64,000 nt of DNA from Mortierella alpina (lineage: Eukaryota > Mortierellomycota > Mortierellomycetes > Mortierellales > Mortierellaceae): positions 1,302,001 to 1,366,000 of the forward strand of contig JANATF010000010.1 of the NCBI GenBank assembly GCA_029449245.1, read 5' to 3'. This document shows, one piece after another, positions 33,134 to 45,679 of the stretch (positions within the stretch are counted from its first letter, which is position 1; every line of letters starts with the position of its first letter). Both the position numbers and the translations under genes were made by a program. The notes under the pieces are model-generated. The model worked only from the letters and a program-made list of their open reading frames with translations, ran no database searches and was not told the DNA's origin.

Positions 33134-35243
33134 ATGGACTTCAAGATGCCACTCAGGCTTTACTTCGCGCTATTCGTATTGCTTCTAGCGACACCTCTTG
33201 TAACTCATGGAGCCTTGCCACCTAGCTGTTCCAACACCGAGTGGAAGTTACCTGATTCGAACAACAATGTCATCCCCAACTTCTCCCGCGTTGGTTACAG
33301 AGAAGGCCATGTCAGGATTCCAATATTTCCAGTCAAGAAAACTCTAGAACCCAGCCGAGATTCATCGGTCGACGACACAGATAGGATCCAGTCAGCCATT
33401 GACGAAGTCGGAGAAATGCCACTTCAGTCCTTGGGCAGGGATGGCATCCAGTTCAGGGGTACGGTGCTTTTAAAGAAAGGAAATTACCGTATTGGAGGAG
33501 TGTTGGTCATCGATAAGTCTGGAGTTGTCTTACGAGGCGAGGGTCCTGGCCCTAAAGGAACCACGCTTCTCGCCACAGGGAAAAGACTGGGCGACTTTAT
33601 TCAGATCAACGGTGGGCTGCGGTCCGACGACCCTAACAGAAACGCAGCGAGACCAGAATATTCCTCACCAATGAATAGCTACAAGTCCTCTGGAAATCGT
33701 AAAACTCAAACTCGCGAGGGCATTTACATCCCTGTTGGAACAACGACGCTTCCGGTGGAATATACGAGCGGTTTCTACGTTGGTGACAGAATTGTGGTAG
33801 GTTTTCATTTGCTCCCGCGGTATTTACTAAAAGGCTTCTGAGAACACGATGTAAATAGTCATCAATCATCGAAATCCATTAAATCATTAGGTGGAATGGC
33901 CTGGTTCTGAGGAATGGATCAAGGACATAGGAATGGATCGTGCACCAGCCAACGCATCCGCAGGCAATTATCTACCGTGGCGTCCATCTATGTTTACATT
34001 CAGCTTTGAAAGAACAATCCTTGCCATTGATAAGGATGAGCACACCTTCACAATCGACATCCCTATGGTCATGAACGTTGATCCAAAGTACACTCATTCC
34101 GCAAAGATATTCAAACCAGCCTATAGGATGAACATGATCTCGGATGCGGGGGTCGAAAACCTTGTTCTTTTAAATATCGGGTCGAGGAGTCAGCCGCGCA
34201 CCATGCATGCGGTGCACATTGACAATGTCATCCATGGTTGGGTGAGTGATGTCTGGAGCGATGGGTTCATGTTGGGTATCGAGGCCTCCGTTTGGTCCAG
34301 ATTTATCACAATCCAGAATTGCAATGTCGACTGCCGGGGAGGCAGCTGGGCGGATCCACGAGGATTGAGAGTTGGGTTCGACCTTAGTGGGCAAATGGGT
34401 CTTGTCAACAACTGCACCACGGTGGGCGCGTTCTACGATTTTACTTCTGGCGGGCGTACCTGCGGTAAGATATAATCAAATAGTTTTCATGTCATGACGC
34501 TAAACACAAACTGTATACGAGTGGGAAAACGCAAATCGTTCACCCATGCTCGTTTGTGTTGGGGTTTTTTTCGCGCCTTTAGGTCCCAACGTCTTTGTAG
34601 ATTCTCGAAGCAAAAACAGCGTACACCGTACAGGTCCGCTCAAGTTGTGGGTTACGGGATCTCTTTATGACAATATTGAGGCTAACAACTTTGGCATAAG
34701 AAATCGAGGCTTGAGCGGAATGGGACCAGGCTGGATCGGTAAGGTCATCGTCCTCCACGATCTCATTTAATTGCATATCTACAATCTGACCCTCATCTTA
34801 CCCCATGCATGCCCAACTTAGGTGCATTCACTGTCTTTTACAATTGTATAGCAAATCGCGAAGCCAGCTACTTCGAAAGCGCCCCAGGCACCACCAATTG
34901 GATCATAGGCCTTCGACGTCTTCCAAAGAACTTTTTTGAATGGTGGGGCAATTCAAGAATAGTGTGTCCCAATAATGCTGCTCAGCCTCGAAGCCTTTAT
35001 TGGTCACATCTTGCTGAACGCACAGGTAGAGATGCCGATGTGCTGAAGTGGATGAATGGGGCAGATGCCCGGACCTATGAGACGGGGGAGGACATCGGGA
35101 GTTCTCGGACGCAGGTGGATACCGGAGGCTCGTCGATGGGTGAAAGTGCCGGGAACCCCTCAACAGACGCACATGCCATGGAACCTTCGAAGTTTAGGCG
35201 TTTCTGTAGAAGAATGGGAAAAGTACTTCGTAAATCAACCTAA
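33134..35243 (+). CDS. Secreted right-handed beta-helix protein, paralogue B
   Basis: Exons 33134-33796, 33891-34464, 34583-34738 and 34822-35243 give 604 residues with the same intron positions and phases as paralogue A. The start codon used by paralogue A is changed here (ccatgagtc to ccaagagtc), so translation must start at the next in-frame ATG (MDFKMPLRLYFALFVLLLA). This still leaves a full signal peptide. The beta-helix core is conserved (SSVDDTDRIQSAIDEVGEMP, GVVLRGEGPGP, GPGWIGAFTVFYN). The C-terminus is about 33 residues longer than in A, with a Ser/Gly-rich insertion (SSRTQVDTGGSSMGES) before the shared basic end. It appears functional; the substrate is unknown. Confidence 0.87.
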
Positions 35244-35656
35244 CAGCCCGCGCTATGGGAGCGACGATATATCAAATAGTCTTTTGAACTACATGAACAG
35301 TGTATTTGATTGCTGCTTGTACAAAGACCATGCGTTCTTGACAGATTTTCTTTGACTTCCGAGTCGTTTGGAGTACCTCCAGAGTCTCACCGTCATTTAC
35401 AATCCATCGTTCCAAAGTAATAAAATTAGTATGAAGTCTGGTATATGGCTTGAGACTGTACCAATCATCCATTACTGCGGGCACAATCACAAAGACAAGC
35501 CAGCGGGGACGTGACTATCAGAAGAAATAGATGGTCATCTCCAGGGGTTCAAACACCATAAAAGCGCGGCATCTCCAGCTCAGACTCTCCTTGCAACGTT
35601 TTCCCACTGGCCTTACTGTACCTTACTTTCTTCCAATTCCTCAGCATTTATTCGTC
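35244..35656. other. Spacer between paralogues B and C
   Basis: It contains diverged remains of the same duplicated promoter segment, including the ccataaaagcgcg element at 35556-35568. No gene is seen. Confidence 0.5.
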
Positions 35657-37656
35657 ATGAGCCATTTCAAGTATCCTGCGGACCTCAAGATACCACTATG
35701 GCTTTACTTCGCACTATTCCTATTGCTTCTAGCGACCCCTCTTGTGACTCAAGGAGTCTCCCCGTCCTCCTGTTCCAACACTGAGTGGAAGTTGCCTGAT
35801 TCGAACAATAATACCATCCCTAACTATTCCCGCTTTGGTTACAGAGAAAGCCATGTCAGGATCCCAATATTTCCTGTTATGAAGACTCTCAATCCCAGCC
35901 GAGATTCATCGGTCGATGACACAGCCAGAATCCAGAAAGCCATTGACGACGTCGGAAGTTTGCCACTCAAGTCCTTTGGCAGGGATGGCATTAAGTTCAG
36001 GGGTACGGTTCTTTTGACGAACGGAAGTTACAATGTAAAAGAGCTGGTCATAAACAGGTCTGGAGTTGTCTTACGAGGCGAGAGTCCGCAGGGAACCACG
36101 CTTCTCGCCTCAGGACAGGGACAGGCCTTTATTCTGATCAACAATGTGGAATCGTCCAGCGACGTATCCGAATGGACACAAAAAGTATCGGACTATTCCG
36201 ACCGCTCCGGAAAATCTCAAACACAAACCCGCGAAGGCATTTACATCCCTGTTGGAACAACGACGCTGCCGGTGGAAGAGACTGACGGTTTCAACGTTGG
36301 TGACAAAATTGTGGTAGGATGTTCGTTTCGCTCCCGCGGTATGCGCTAGAAGCCGTCCGAGAACAACGATGCAAATAGTCATCAGTCGACGTCCTTTAAA
36401 ACATTAGGTGGAATGGTCTGGTTCTGAAGAATGGATCAAGGACAGAGGAATGGATCGTGTACCATCCAGCGCAGACGCAAATAAGTACATATCATGGTAC
36501 CCAGAGATGTTTGAATTCAGGTTCGAGCGAAAGATCCTTGCCATTGATAAGGATGAACGCACCTTCACAGTCGACATCCCTATGGTCATGAACGTTAATC
36601 CAAAGTACCCTCCTTATTCAGCAATGATATATCGACTTGCTTACAATGTCGGCCTGATCTCGGATGTGGGAATCGAAAATCTACATCTATCAAAAATCAG
36701 GTCTAAAGAACAGCTGCTCACCATGCATGCGGTGCACATCGACACTACGGTCCATGGTTGGGTGAGTGATGTCTCGACCGATGGGTTCATATTAGGTATT
36801 GAAGCCGCCAAGTGGACCAGATTTATCACGATCCAGAATTGCCATGTCGACTGCCAGGGAGGCAACTGGGCAGAGTCAGTAGGAATGAGAACTGGGTTCG
36901 TCCTCAATGGGCAAATGGGTCTCGTCAACAACTGCACCACGGTAGGCGCGTTCCACGATTTTACTTCTGGCGGGTACACCTTCGGTAAGATGTCATTAAA
37001 CACTGTGCACGCGTTGACGCCAAAACACAGGCTTACTAGATCGCTCATCCATGGTCTTTTGTGGTGGGGTGTTATTTTAGCGTCCTTAGGTCCCAACGTT
37101 TTTGTAGACTCTCATAGCAGAAGCAGCTCACGACCTACAGGTCCGCTCTATGTGTGGGCTACGGGAACCCTCTATGACAATATTGTCTCTGGCGACTTTG
37201 GCTTGAATAATCGAAGCTTGAGCAGATTTAGACCGGGCTGGATCGGTAAGATAAGTGTCTTCCATAATCTCCTCTGATTACCTATGCTAATCTGACCCCC
37301 ATGTTACTCCATGTATGCCCCACTTAGGCGCATTCAATATCTTTTACAATAGTAGAGCAGAGTCCAGAGGTAGGTACTTTGAAAGCGCCCCAAGCGCGAC
37401 CAATTGGATCATAGGGGTTCAAGGTCTTCCAAAGAACGCGTTTGAAATGTGGGAGAACTCGACAATAGTGTGTCCCAATAGAATTGTTCAGCCCCGAAGC
37501 CTTTATTGGTCACATCTTGCTGAACGCACAGGCATAGATGGCAACAAGTTGATGAGGATGAATAGAGCAGATGAACGGGAGGCGAAAGGCAGGAAACCCC
37601 TGGCGTCTAAGCGCTTTTGTAGAAAAATGGCAAACCCATTCCGTGAACGAACCTAG
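35657..37656 (+). CDS. Secreted right-handed beta-helix protein, paralogue C
   Basis: Exons 35657-36313, 36408-36984, 37090-37245 and 37328-37656 give 572 residues. The start (MSHFKYPADLKIPLWLYFAL) precedes a signal peptide ending near 'ATPLVTQG'. The core follows A and B (SSVDDTARIQKAIDDVGSLP, FRGTVLLTNGSYNV, GVVLRGES), but this copy is the most diverged of the three, with changes across the central coils and in 'STDGFILGIEAAKW'. The third exon is 156 nt in all three copies. As the outermost and most different copy it is probably the oldest or most relaxed. An extracellular polysaccharide-active role is inferred from the fold only. Confidence 0.87.
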
Positions 37657-37874
37657 CAGCCCAATACATTTTCATGAACCATGTCAGCAATACATTTTTT
37701 TTTATGGTTTGACGGATTTTCTAGCTTGGACATAAACTGGTACTTCGAGAACTTGGTATTGAAAGATGTAAGCCTGTAAGAGGCTTACAAAAGTGTCTGT
37801 TAAGATAAAAAAAATAAAGCGAATAGCAATCGTGCTTTATGTATATACTAATTTCGTATCGTCATCTCGTTTGA

Positions 37875-40800
37875 CTAATGGCTCGAGGTGATCATGAACT
37901 CGACCACGGCTTCCACCTCGCCTCCAAAGTCACGCACAACCGTCCGGAGCTCGGGAGTGTCTGCAAATCCCATGTTCACCAACGTCCTTATCTCCTCCTG
38001 AAACTCGTTTTCGTCAATGGCTTGCCTCAACTCTGCAGTGGTATTGGTTGCGGCAACTGCGGCAGGTGTGGTGGCAGCGGTAACCGCCGCTGAGGCCGAG
38101 GAGCCTGCACTTGTGTTATCAGCTGGTCCAGAGGGCCAAATGCTAGCCAGACTGCCTGCTCCAACGCCTCCGGAGGATGCGGAGCGTCCGACCGTGTATC
38201 CAACAATCTCCTCGACTCGAGCATCGCGACGCTGCTGCTCCTGAACCCTCTGTTGCTCCTCTTGGACGCGTCGCTGGTCCTCCTGTACTCTGCGTTGTTC
38301 CTCCTGAACAGCTCGTTGATGGGCCATAGCCTCGCGCTGCTGAGCGATGGCTTGACGCTGTTCTTGCAACTGCTCCTTTCGCGACTGCAACGCGGCATTG
38401 CGTTGCTCATGGAATGTTTGACGGCGCTTCAGCTTCTCATCCGAAGAATGATGATCCGCCTTGGAGTCCGAGCACTCCTCGCCACCGGAACGCGCGCCAG
38501 AGTGGCGGCGATGATGGCGGCGATGATGGCCATGGTAATGTGCATGATCAGCGCGATTATCAACATCAGAATGGTGGTGAGGGTGGAAGTGGAAGCTGTG
38601 AGCTCCTCCACGACCGCCGCGAGATGGACCACCAGGACCACCACGACCTCCAAAAAATCCACCAAATCCACCAAATCCATGCCGTCCACCTCGTCCTCGA
38701 TGGCCTGAGGGGTGACCGCCAAAGTGGAACCCACCGTCCTGAGGGGCCTCGGTCATCTCCTCGTCGGACTCTACATAAAGAGGGCTGGGTTCTGGGTTCT
38801 TGCCTTGGCCGTCTTCACCGCCAGTCCAAACCCAGCCATACTTGGGTCGAGAGGACGAGCCGGCTTGATCTCCTTGTGCCTGGTCATCGCTGAGCATGGT
38901 CCAGGTCCAACCATCTGCGATCTCGGTCATCTGCGGCTGTTGTGGGAACGATCCAGGCATGGCAGATGAAGTGGAGCCTTCCGCCTGGTTGTGAGTTTTG
39001 TCCGCGTCAAACTTCTTCTTTTCAGACGACGACTCAGTGTCGCTGGGATTGGGTCGTCCGCACTTGAACTTAAAGGAATATCCTTTGCAGCCTGGTGTGC
39101 TGCTGTTAAAAGGAAACCCTTTTTCGAATGGGGAGGGCTTTGAAGGAGGGACCGTCGTGCCACGGCAGAAGGAGCTCGATGCAGCGGCAGGGCCTGCAAG
39201 CGGTGAGAAGGGAGGCATTGGATGCATACCATGCATGTGGGGCATTGGAGGCATTGGCGGCATGGGGGGCATTGGAGGCATTGGAGGCATGGACGAAAAC
39301 AAGGATCCAAAATTCCAACCGTGGAACGGTCCAGCACCCCGGCTGGAGCAACCTCCACGACCACCGCGACCACCACGACCGCCGCCACGGTGAGGGCCAT
39401 GACCGTGACCGAGACCGTGACCATGACCATGGCGATGATGTCTCATGAATGGATCAGGATGGCTTCCTGAAAATGGGTCTTCGTGGTTGTCACCAGGGAA
39501 ATGACCAGCTCCAGGGTGAGTAAAGAAAGGTCCGGACCAGAAAGGATTGTTGCTGTGAGGTGCTTGGTCAGAACCACTGAACGGACAACTGCGAGAAGCA
39601 TCGGCGGCGGCCTCATGCGCGTTGGCAGAGGCTTGGTTAGCCATCTCCTGGAGGTAAGCAGCAAAGGACTCGACGTTGACCTTGACATTTGTCATAATCT
39701 TTTGCATAATGCTACCGGCAAGGGTGACCAGCTGGGGATTGTTTTGGATAACATGCTGGAATTCTTGGATCAACATTTGGAACTGCTCGATCAAGGCGCG
39801 GTCACCGGCTGGAGAGGATGACGATCCCTCTGCTGGGACCTGCTCCTCTGCGGGATCTTGACTCGCCTCAGATTCGCTGCGAGAGTGTGCAGAGGCAGCG
39901 CTTTCCTGAGCATGTTGCTCGATTGCAGAGGCAACGATCGAGTCCATGACCTCGGGTGCACCATCCATGCGGAGCGCCTCGAACTCAACCACGGGCACAA
40001 CCACGGGGCTTCGAGGTGGAGAGACGTGTTTGGGGGGCGACGTTGCTTCTACCTCTTCGTTCAGATCGCTCTTATCTGGTTGTGTGTCCATGGCGCTGTT
40101 TCTTTCGTCAACGATGGCGCTGGCGACAGAGCTCGGAAAGATGGGAGCGTCCAACTTGTGTGCCTCAGCCTCCTGCTGCTCCTGTATGAGTACGGCCTCA
40201 TAGAGGTCTTGCTGTGGGTAGATGGCGTTGCTGTCGAGCGCAGGTGTGTTGGCAGCAGTGGTGGAGTCGACCGCATCCTCAAAGTCGATCAAGGACCCGT
40301 CATCGCTGTTATCTGATTCAAACGGGTTGTGATGTGGGTTGATAGAATGCGCATGAGCTGGTGTGTCCTCCGGTTCCGAGGTGGCAGTGACAGAGCGTTC
40401 CCTCGTCGGTGCGTTCTCTGCGACAACAACGTCGGCGATGTCCTGTGTGTCTCTGAGAAGAATCTCGAAGCGAATTGGGGCGACCTGGTTGAAGAGGGTG
40501 TGCATGGACAGCACATCCTCCAGCTCGCTGTCGGTGTTGAGGGTGATAACGTCGCCCTCGTCGTCCTTGTACTGCACGTCGAACGCAGCATCTGATGGCA
40601 GGCTGTAGACATTGCGAACCTAGTAAACAGAGAAAAAAGAAGACAGGGTCAGCATCTGAGGTTGTAAGCACGTCAGCACGTAAGCACACGCCAAGTGTTG
40701 TACAGACGAGGCAGCGGATGCCAAGAGACGTGGATTAAACCTTAAATTGGCAGTGTGCACACAGCGAGCAGAAACATCAAGTTACCTTGTCGACAAAGTC

Positions 40801-40890
40801 TGCCCAGGCGGCGGGGCGGGAGACGAGGAAGCGGCGGAGGTTGCCGTTGAGGCTGACCTTGCAGGGGCTGAGGCTAGACGAGTCGGACAT
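37875..40890 (-). CDS. PB1-UBA protein, candidate selective-autophagy adaptor
   Basis: Exon 1 (40890-40786) and exon 2 (40619-37875) give 949 residues. Residues about 8-95 form a PB1 domain (GNLRRFLVSRPAAWADFVDK, then an OPCA-type acidic patch 'YKDDEGDVITLNTDSELEDV'). Residues 906-949 form a UBA domain (IRTLVNMGFAD, then 'VEAVVEFMI'). Between them are Gly/His/Arg-rich tracts, Met-Pro repeats, a Gln/Arg-rich helical stretch and 'ADGWTWTMLSDD' (W608, L611), which fits an LC3/Atg8-interacting motif. PB1 plus LIR plus UBA is the layout of p62/NBR1-type receptors, but I see no ZZ zinc finger or FW domain. It could also be another PB1 scaffold or ubiquitin-binding protein. A (GA)n tract near 41036-41080 lies in the promoter. 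Confidence 0.75.
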
Positions 40891-42049
40891 GGCTGTGTGA
40901 TCGAGGGAAAAGGAAAAGTGGAAAGGAGAATGCAAGAGGAATGAGGGCACAGGTGGGTGGGGAGTGGCTGTGTCAGGCGAGTGAGTGCACGGTGGGTGGA
41001 GTGCCTGCTGGATATAAAGAGAGGGCGGGGCTGAAGTGAGAGAGAGAGAGAGAGCTGAAGAGAGAGAGAGAGACAGAAAGAGTAAGAGAGCGAAGGATGG
41101 TGGACGAGAGCGGGCGGAGGAGCGGAAGCGGCGGTCGACTCGCTTTTATAAGCTGTCGCTGGGCTTGGCATTCGCGGGCCAGTCACGCTTGGCACGTCCG
41201 CACGAGCCCACTTTGGGCCTACGCATCTACCGGCGACAAAAGCACCTGGAAGCTTCCTTGGCCTGTCTTTATTGTGCACCCTCCGTCCCCTAAACTCACC
41301 TCCAGCCCTTTTCTACTTCGCCTCTGGCAGCAGATTTAACCGTCGCCACAGTCTTCGGTGTTCGTTCTCGTTTTTGGCAGGCGACAAGGGGGAACCCCCG
41401 GCTTGGCATTCCTCCGCAGCTCAAGTGGATCCATATCAGCCACTGGCATGCATTCTCGTCCGCTGCAGATTAAAAAAATCGCCTGTTAAACGCTCCGCCT
41501 TCATCGCTTGTGACACCGCATGGTGTTGTCCAGCTTCGCCTGCGGATGAAGACAAAACTACGGTCCCTCGTCTTCAGAACTGTTGTTCACACTAGGCAAA
41601 CACTCACTAGGTGGAACTGCTAGCAAGACCAGTCGCATCCAAAAAAAGAGGACCTTCGGCATGCTTTGGTCATCGTCGGTGTGCCAAGGACTGGAACAAC
41701 TTTGTCGCCTGGTCCGCCTAGAAAAATATGAAGCGAGCGTTCATATTACTACATCCCCCTTTTTTTCTTTGTTTGCCTTGTTGTGTACCCTCAAAGTGCC
41801 CTGCCTGTCAGTTTGTCAAAGATGAGGCATTATTTCTTCCAGGCGTTCACTTACTTTGAGTTGGTGGTAACGTTCAGAGTGCGATCTGGTCACTGCCAAG
41901 TCCGACTTTTGTCCGTATCTAGAAAATTACCCGGTCCACAGAGCAATACAAACAAACACGTTTAGAATCAACACTGGCTCATTAGAAAAGACCGGAGAGG
42001 CTTCTGTGAAGACATTGGCACAATAATCCCAGGCACAGATCAGAGGGCC
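40891..42049. other. Promoter and intergenic region
   Basis: It contains a (GA)n microsatellite at about 41036-41080 and TATA-like sequence near 41010, then about 900 bp without a supportable gene. Small frames here lack family resemblance. Confidence 0.45.
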
Positions 42050-44838
42050 TTACAGTTCTTCCATAACTTCATCCGTTTGAACATAGTCCTGAATCTTCTT
42101 CTGGATCATATTGGCACATCTTAGAGAGTACTTTTTCCCGTTTCCCGATCGCCGACCACCGCCACCACTTGGCGACTGAGATGCTGTTGTAGGGATGTTC
42201 ACCCGCAAGGACTTTGCATCATTGCCATCGTCGCCTGATGAGTCATGGCCGACATTCGAAGCAGCATGGCCACTGGCAGCCGCACTCAACACCTCGCTAC
42301 CGCTCGCGTCAACTGGGGTCAGGGACGAGATTCCTAATGCTTCACACACGCCTAAATAACCAGCAATCCATTGTTGAATAGAAGGAATCTATTGCAGGGC
42401 AAAGTACAGTATTGGTTAGAGCTTCCCTCATTGGTGCGGGTACGCAAGAACGCGTAAACCATATACAAACACGCAAACACTCTTGGCGATACCCGAACAC
42501 AAATGGAAAAAAAAAATGCCAAGAGTTTTTTTTTTCTTTCTCATCGCCTTCGCTTTAGAACGACGGTCGCAACTCCGGATCGAGTTTGTTGGCTGCAATA
42601 CCATCTTGCTGTCCAAGTGTTACTATCCTTACCTCGACTGCTCCCGCATTTCTCTTTCCGACCGCGTTGCCGTATCCCCCAGGCATGGTCACATTCTTTA
42701 GCCATCCATCCACAAACTCCTGCAGTAGAGGCCCTGAATACTCCAGGTGCAGCGTTCCCAATGACAAGGACGGTGTCGACTCTTCTCCATCCTCGGCGCC
42801 GTCTTTCCTGCCTGTGCGGTTAGGTCCTTTGCCAGAAAGAGGACGATCTTTTGCCTGAATAATCGTGTCATAAATCTCCCGCAGCATTGGTGTATGAGGT
42901 CCGCTGCTTTTTCCATCGCCTCCAGTCACACGCACCGACGATCGCTCCTTGGTTTCCTTGGTTTCCCGCACAGCGTGCTTCTTGGCGTGGTGTCCATGTT
43001 TCTTGTAGGCACCTCCTGTGCTTCCTGAAGCGGCGTTCATGTTTTGTCTCATGACCGCCGCTGCAGGGTCAAAAGTTTCCTCGCTGTTCTTTAGAGTAGG
43101 CTCTATTATAATGCTCTGCCAATCGAGTCGTCCAGTAAAATAAGGAATGACATGGACAAACGGTGTCGACGACGGACTTGGCAAGACAAATAATTGTCGT
43201 CTATATAAATGTATGTTGAGACAGTCAGTGGACCGAAAGTCGTTAGCCACGACGAAGCACGAAATATGTGACCGTTGCACCATTTAAACCTACGTGTCAA
43301 AAGCTCCTGTAGGCGGGTCAATGCTCTGGATCAGCCTGCATGCTCTAAAGACGTATCTCAGCCTCGTCTGTGTGGCATCAATCGACTTTTTGAGTATCTG
43401 TTGCTTCAATTGCTGAGCGAGGACGGAAGGGAGGGGTCAGACAGATTCAGTGTAAACACAGGCAAACCGAGATCGAAACACAATCCCAGATCTCACCTCA
43501 GCAAGTTGCGTCTCTGTCGCTCCAGGTTCGCCCCAAGGAGTCGCAATGGTCACTCTTTCAATGACAAACACCAGGATGGGAACGCACTTTCCAGGCGTGA
43601 AAATGCTTGAAATGGGGGCCTTACTAGTATTGGACCCTCCATTTTGATTGCCCAAGTTCCTCTGCGACTCTGGTGACTGGACTCCAATTCTGTCCCAGCA
43701 GATCGTCATGAACCGATCCATCTCCTGCATTATCTGGCGCTTGATGGTCGATAAAGCAAGCAAGACTGAAATCATCTTGGGATCAAGATTCATGTCTGGA
43801 GATGTATGCTATCAGGGTCACCACACACCAGGAAAATGTTAGGACACAGATCATCTTCACTTCAGGCACATATATAGTCCTGCTCATCATAAGTTTTCTC
43901 TCACTGGCTTTACCACAACGACTTGTGAGACCAGGAATAAGAATAGGAGTGCACGATGGCTCTCAAACTCTTGGTCATGCATCCATTTTATAATGGAAGA
44001 TCTCTAATTACCACAACATTAGGACAAATACCTGGTTAGTTTTCCATATCACTGCTCACGGCTGTATTGCGATTGACGAAACTGAAAACTCACATCTTTC
44101 TTGACTGCATCCACCGACTCTAAGCACATTGACAGCATTTCCTGCGTGTCATAAAGGTACGCGTGCTGAAGCATGAGAGTGTTTTTGGACCGATCTACAT
44201 AGAGATGGATGTCGCCCTTCTAAAAGATGACCAGAACAAAAGGACAACATGTGGGATACCATTAGAAATCAAGAGCCAAGTTAGTAGCACGGATATCTCT
44301 GAGCAAGTTTTAAAGTTGGGCGGTTTGTACCGTTTGATCATGTCCGAGTCCTAGTGTCCAAGATCCAAGCTGAGCACCAGGCGCACTCTCAGAGCCATTC
44401 TCCGACAAACCGTGACAACCCTTGTTGTAGCCTGAAGCACGATCACCATGGTGAGCCGAGGGAGAAACGCGTTCAAACATGGCAAGATCCCGGCATTGTC
44501 CAAAGTATCCCACGACGTAGATCGGATCCTCTGGCGCGAGTCCCAGTGCCGCCATCCAATCTATCGTTTCCAGCGAACATCGGTGTATGTGTGTGAGTGT
44601 ACAGCCTTGTTAGGATGCGCTGTCCCTTCACTGTATTCTCGCAATCAAAATAAAACAGGAATGGCTCTTACTTTCAAGATCCTCTTTCATAGACTGATTA
44701 AGAATGCCGTCCCCCATACCTGAGAACTGCGCTCTTTCAGTCCCAAAGTCCTCGCTCTGAGCATTCGTTGGTGCGCTGCGGCTCTTTCCTCCATGGGAAG
44801 TTGCACGGGAATGTTGCTGCTGGAACTGTTGACCGTGC

Positions 44839-44873
<35 letters not shown>

Positions 44874-45242
44874 AGGTTGCTGGTCTCGAGTCTGGTTCGG
44901 GTGCTGTTGACTCCCTACAGACGAAGAAGAGGGTTTCGAAAACGATGAAGATCGCAGGAGTTGATTGGCTTCAGGTGCCGGGGTGGTTTGATGGGCGTCT
45001 CCTTGTCCATTCACGTCCTCGGTCACGGTGGACCCAAGGCTCCGTTTAGAGTTCTTGCTCAGACTACCCGGAAGCAACTTGGCTGCCGAGAAGGAAGCCG
45101 GTCCACCTGGTCCAGTTCCGCTTTGACCTGACAGTTCATGGTGGGATGATGGTTGCATGAAATGAGTGGAGCTGGGCACAGCCAGGTCATTTGCCTTTTC
45201 GTTTTCGGGAACGGGTGTGAGATTTGAAAAAGAACACCTCAT
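42050..45242 (-). CDS. SMG8: SMG8-like nonsense-mediated mRNA decay factor
   Basis: Seven minus-strand exons, 45242-44672, 44560-44331, 44219-44094, 43808-43497, 43412-43294, 43200-42633 and 42388-42050, join with consistent phases to 754 residues. The N-terminus is low complexity with a Gln run of about 14. The SMG8 pattern follows: 'EDPIYVVGYFGQC' (GTPase-like start without a P-loop), 'IHLYVDRSKNTLMLQHAYL', 'KRQIMQEMDRFMTICWDRI', 'VPILVFVIERV', 'LRYVFRACRLI', 'PFVHVIPYF', 'LLQEFVDGWLKNV.. GNAVGKR' and 'IPSIQQWIAGYLGVCEALGI'. In animals SMG8 with SMG9 restrains the SMG1 kinase. The cysteine-rich C-terminal half of animal SMG8 is absent. The start is provisional: an open frame with cysteines extends upstream. 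Assignment rests on motif order, not a search. Confidence 0.75.
44835..44875. repeat. CTG/TTG repeat encoding poly-Gln
   Basis: An imperfect ctg/ttg trinucleotide run inside exon 1 of the SMG8-like gene, read on the minus strand as a Gln tract. It is likely length-variable between strains. Confidence 0.8.
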
Positions 45243-45679
45243 TGGGGCAAAGTGGCGCTTGAAAATAAAATTTTGAAAATCATCGCTCGATACCCATCGG
45301 CACTTGCTAAGGGAACAGCTGCCCTTGCAATGGTCTTGGATGCAAAGCAGTAAAGAGAGCCATTGTCAGGACATACGCAGTGTTCAGCGAGGTACTTTCC
45401 TGTGCTTGTCAAAAACAAATGAGAAGCGCGTTGAAGTCGGGGCTGCGGTAACGATGCAGTACATGTTCTACGCACGCGCTCAGGCCCCGCACGATTAAGA
45501 CAGCACGTTAAGTACGGATTAGAGAATCGTACAGGCGCTGAAGTTGCTCTTCATGAGTGACAGATAGTCCCCAGCATGCCCTAATGCCCTTTCCACAATT
45601 TTTTTTATACCGGTGAAAAACTGCCTCATGCATGGCCGAGTTCACCGTCTGGTTTAGTCATTCTATTCGAGAAGAATAT

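Noticed and set aside
39200-39470. Direct repeats of ggcattggaggcat type considered as a CRISPR-like or minisatellite array
   Set aside because: They encode the Met-Pro repeats of the PB1-UBA protein in frame and lack unique spacers.
45239-45475. Minus-strand Cys-containing frame just upstream of the SMG8-like gene
   Set aside because: Could be a 5' exon but the frame and splice sites do not clearly join; left out of the gene model.
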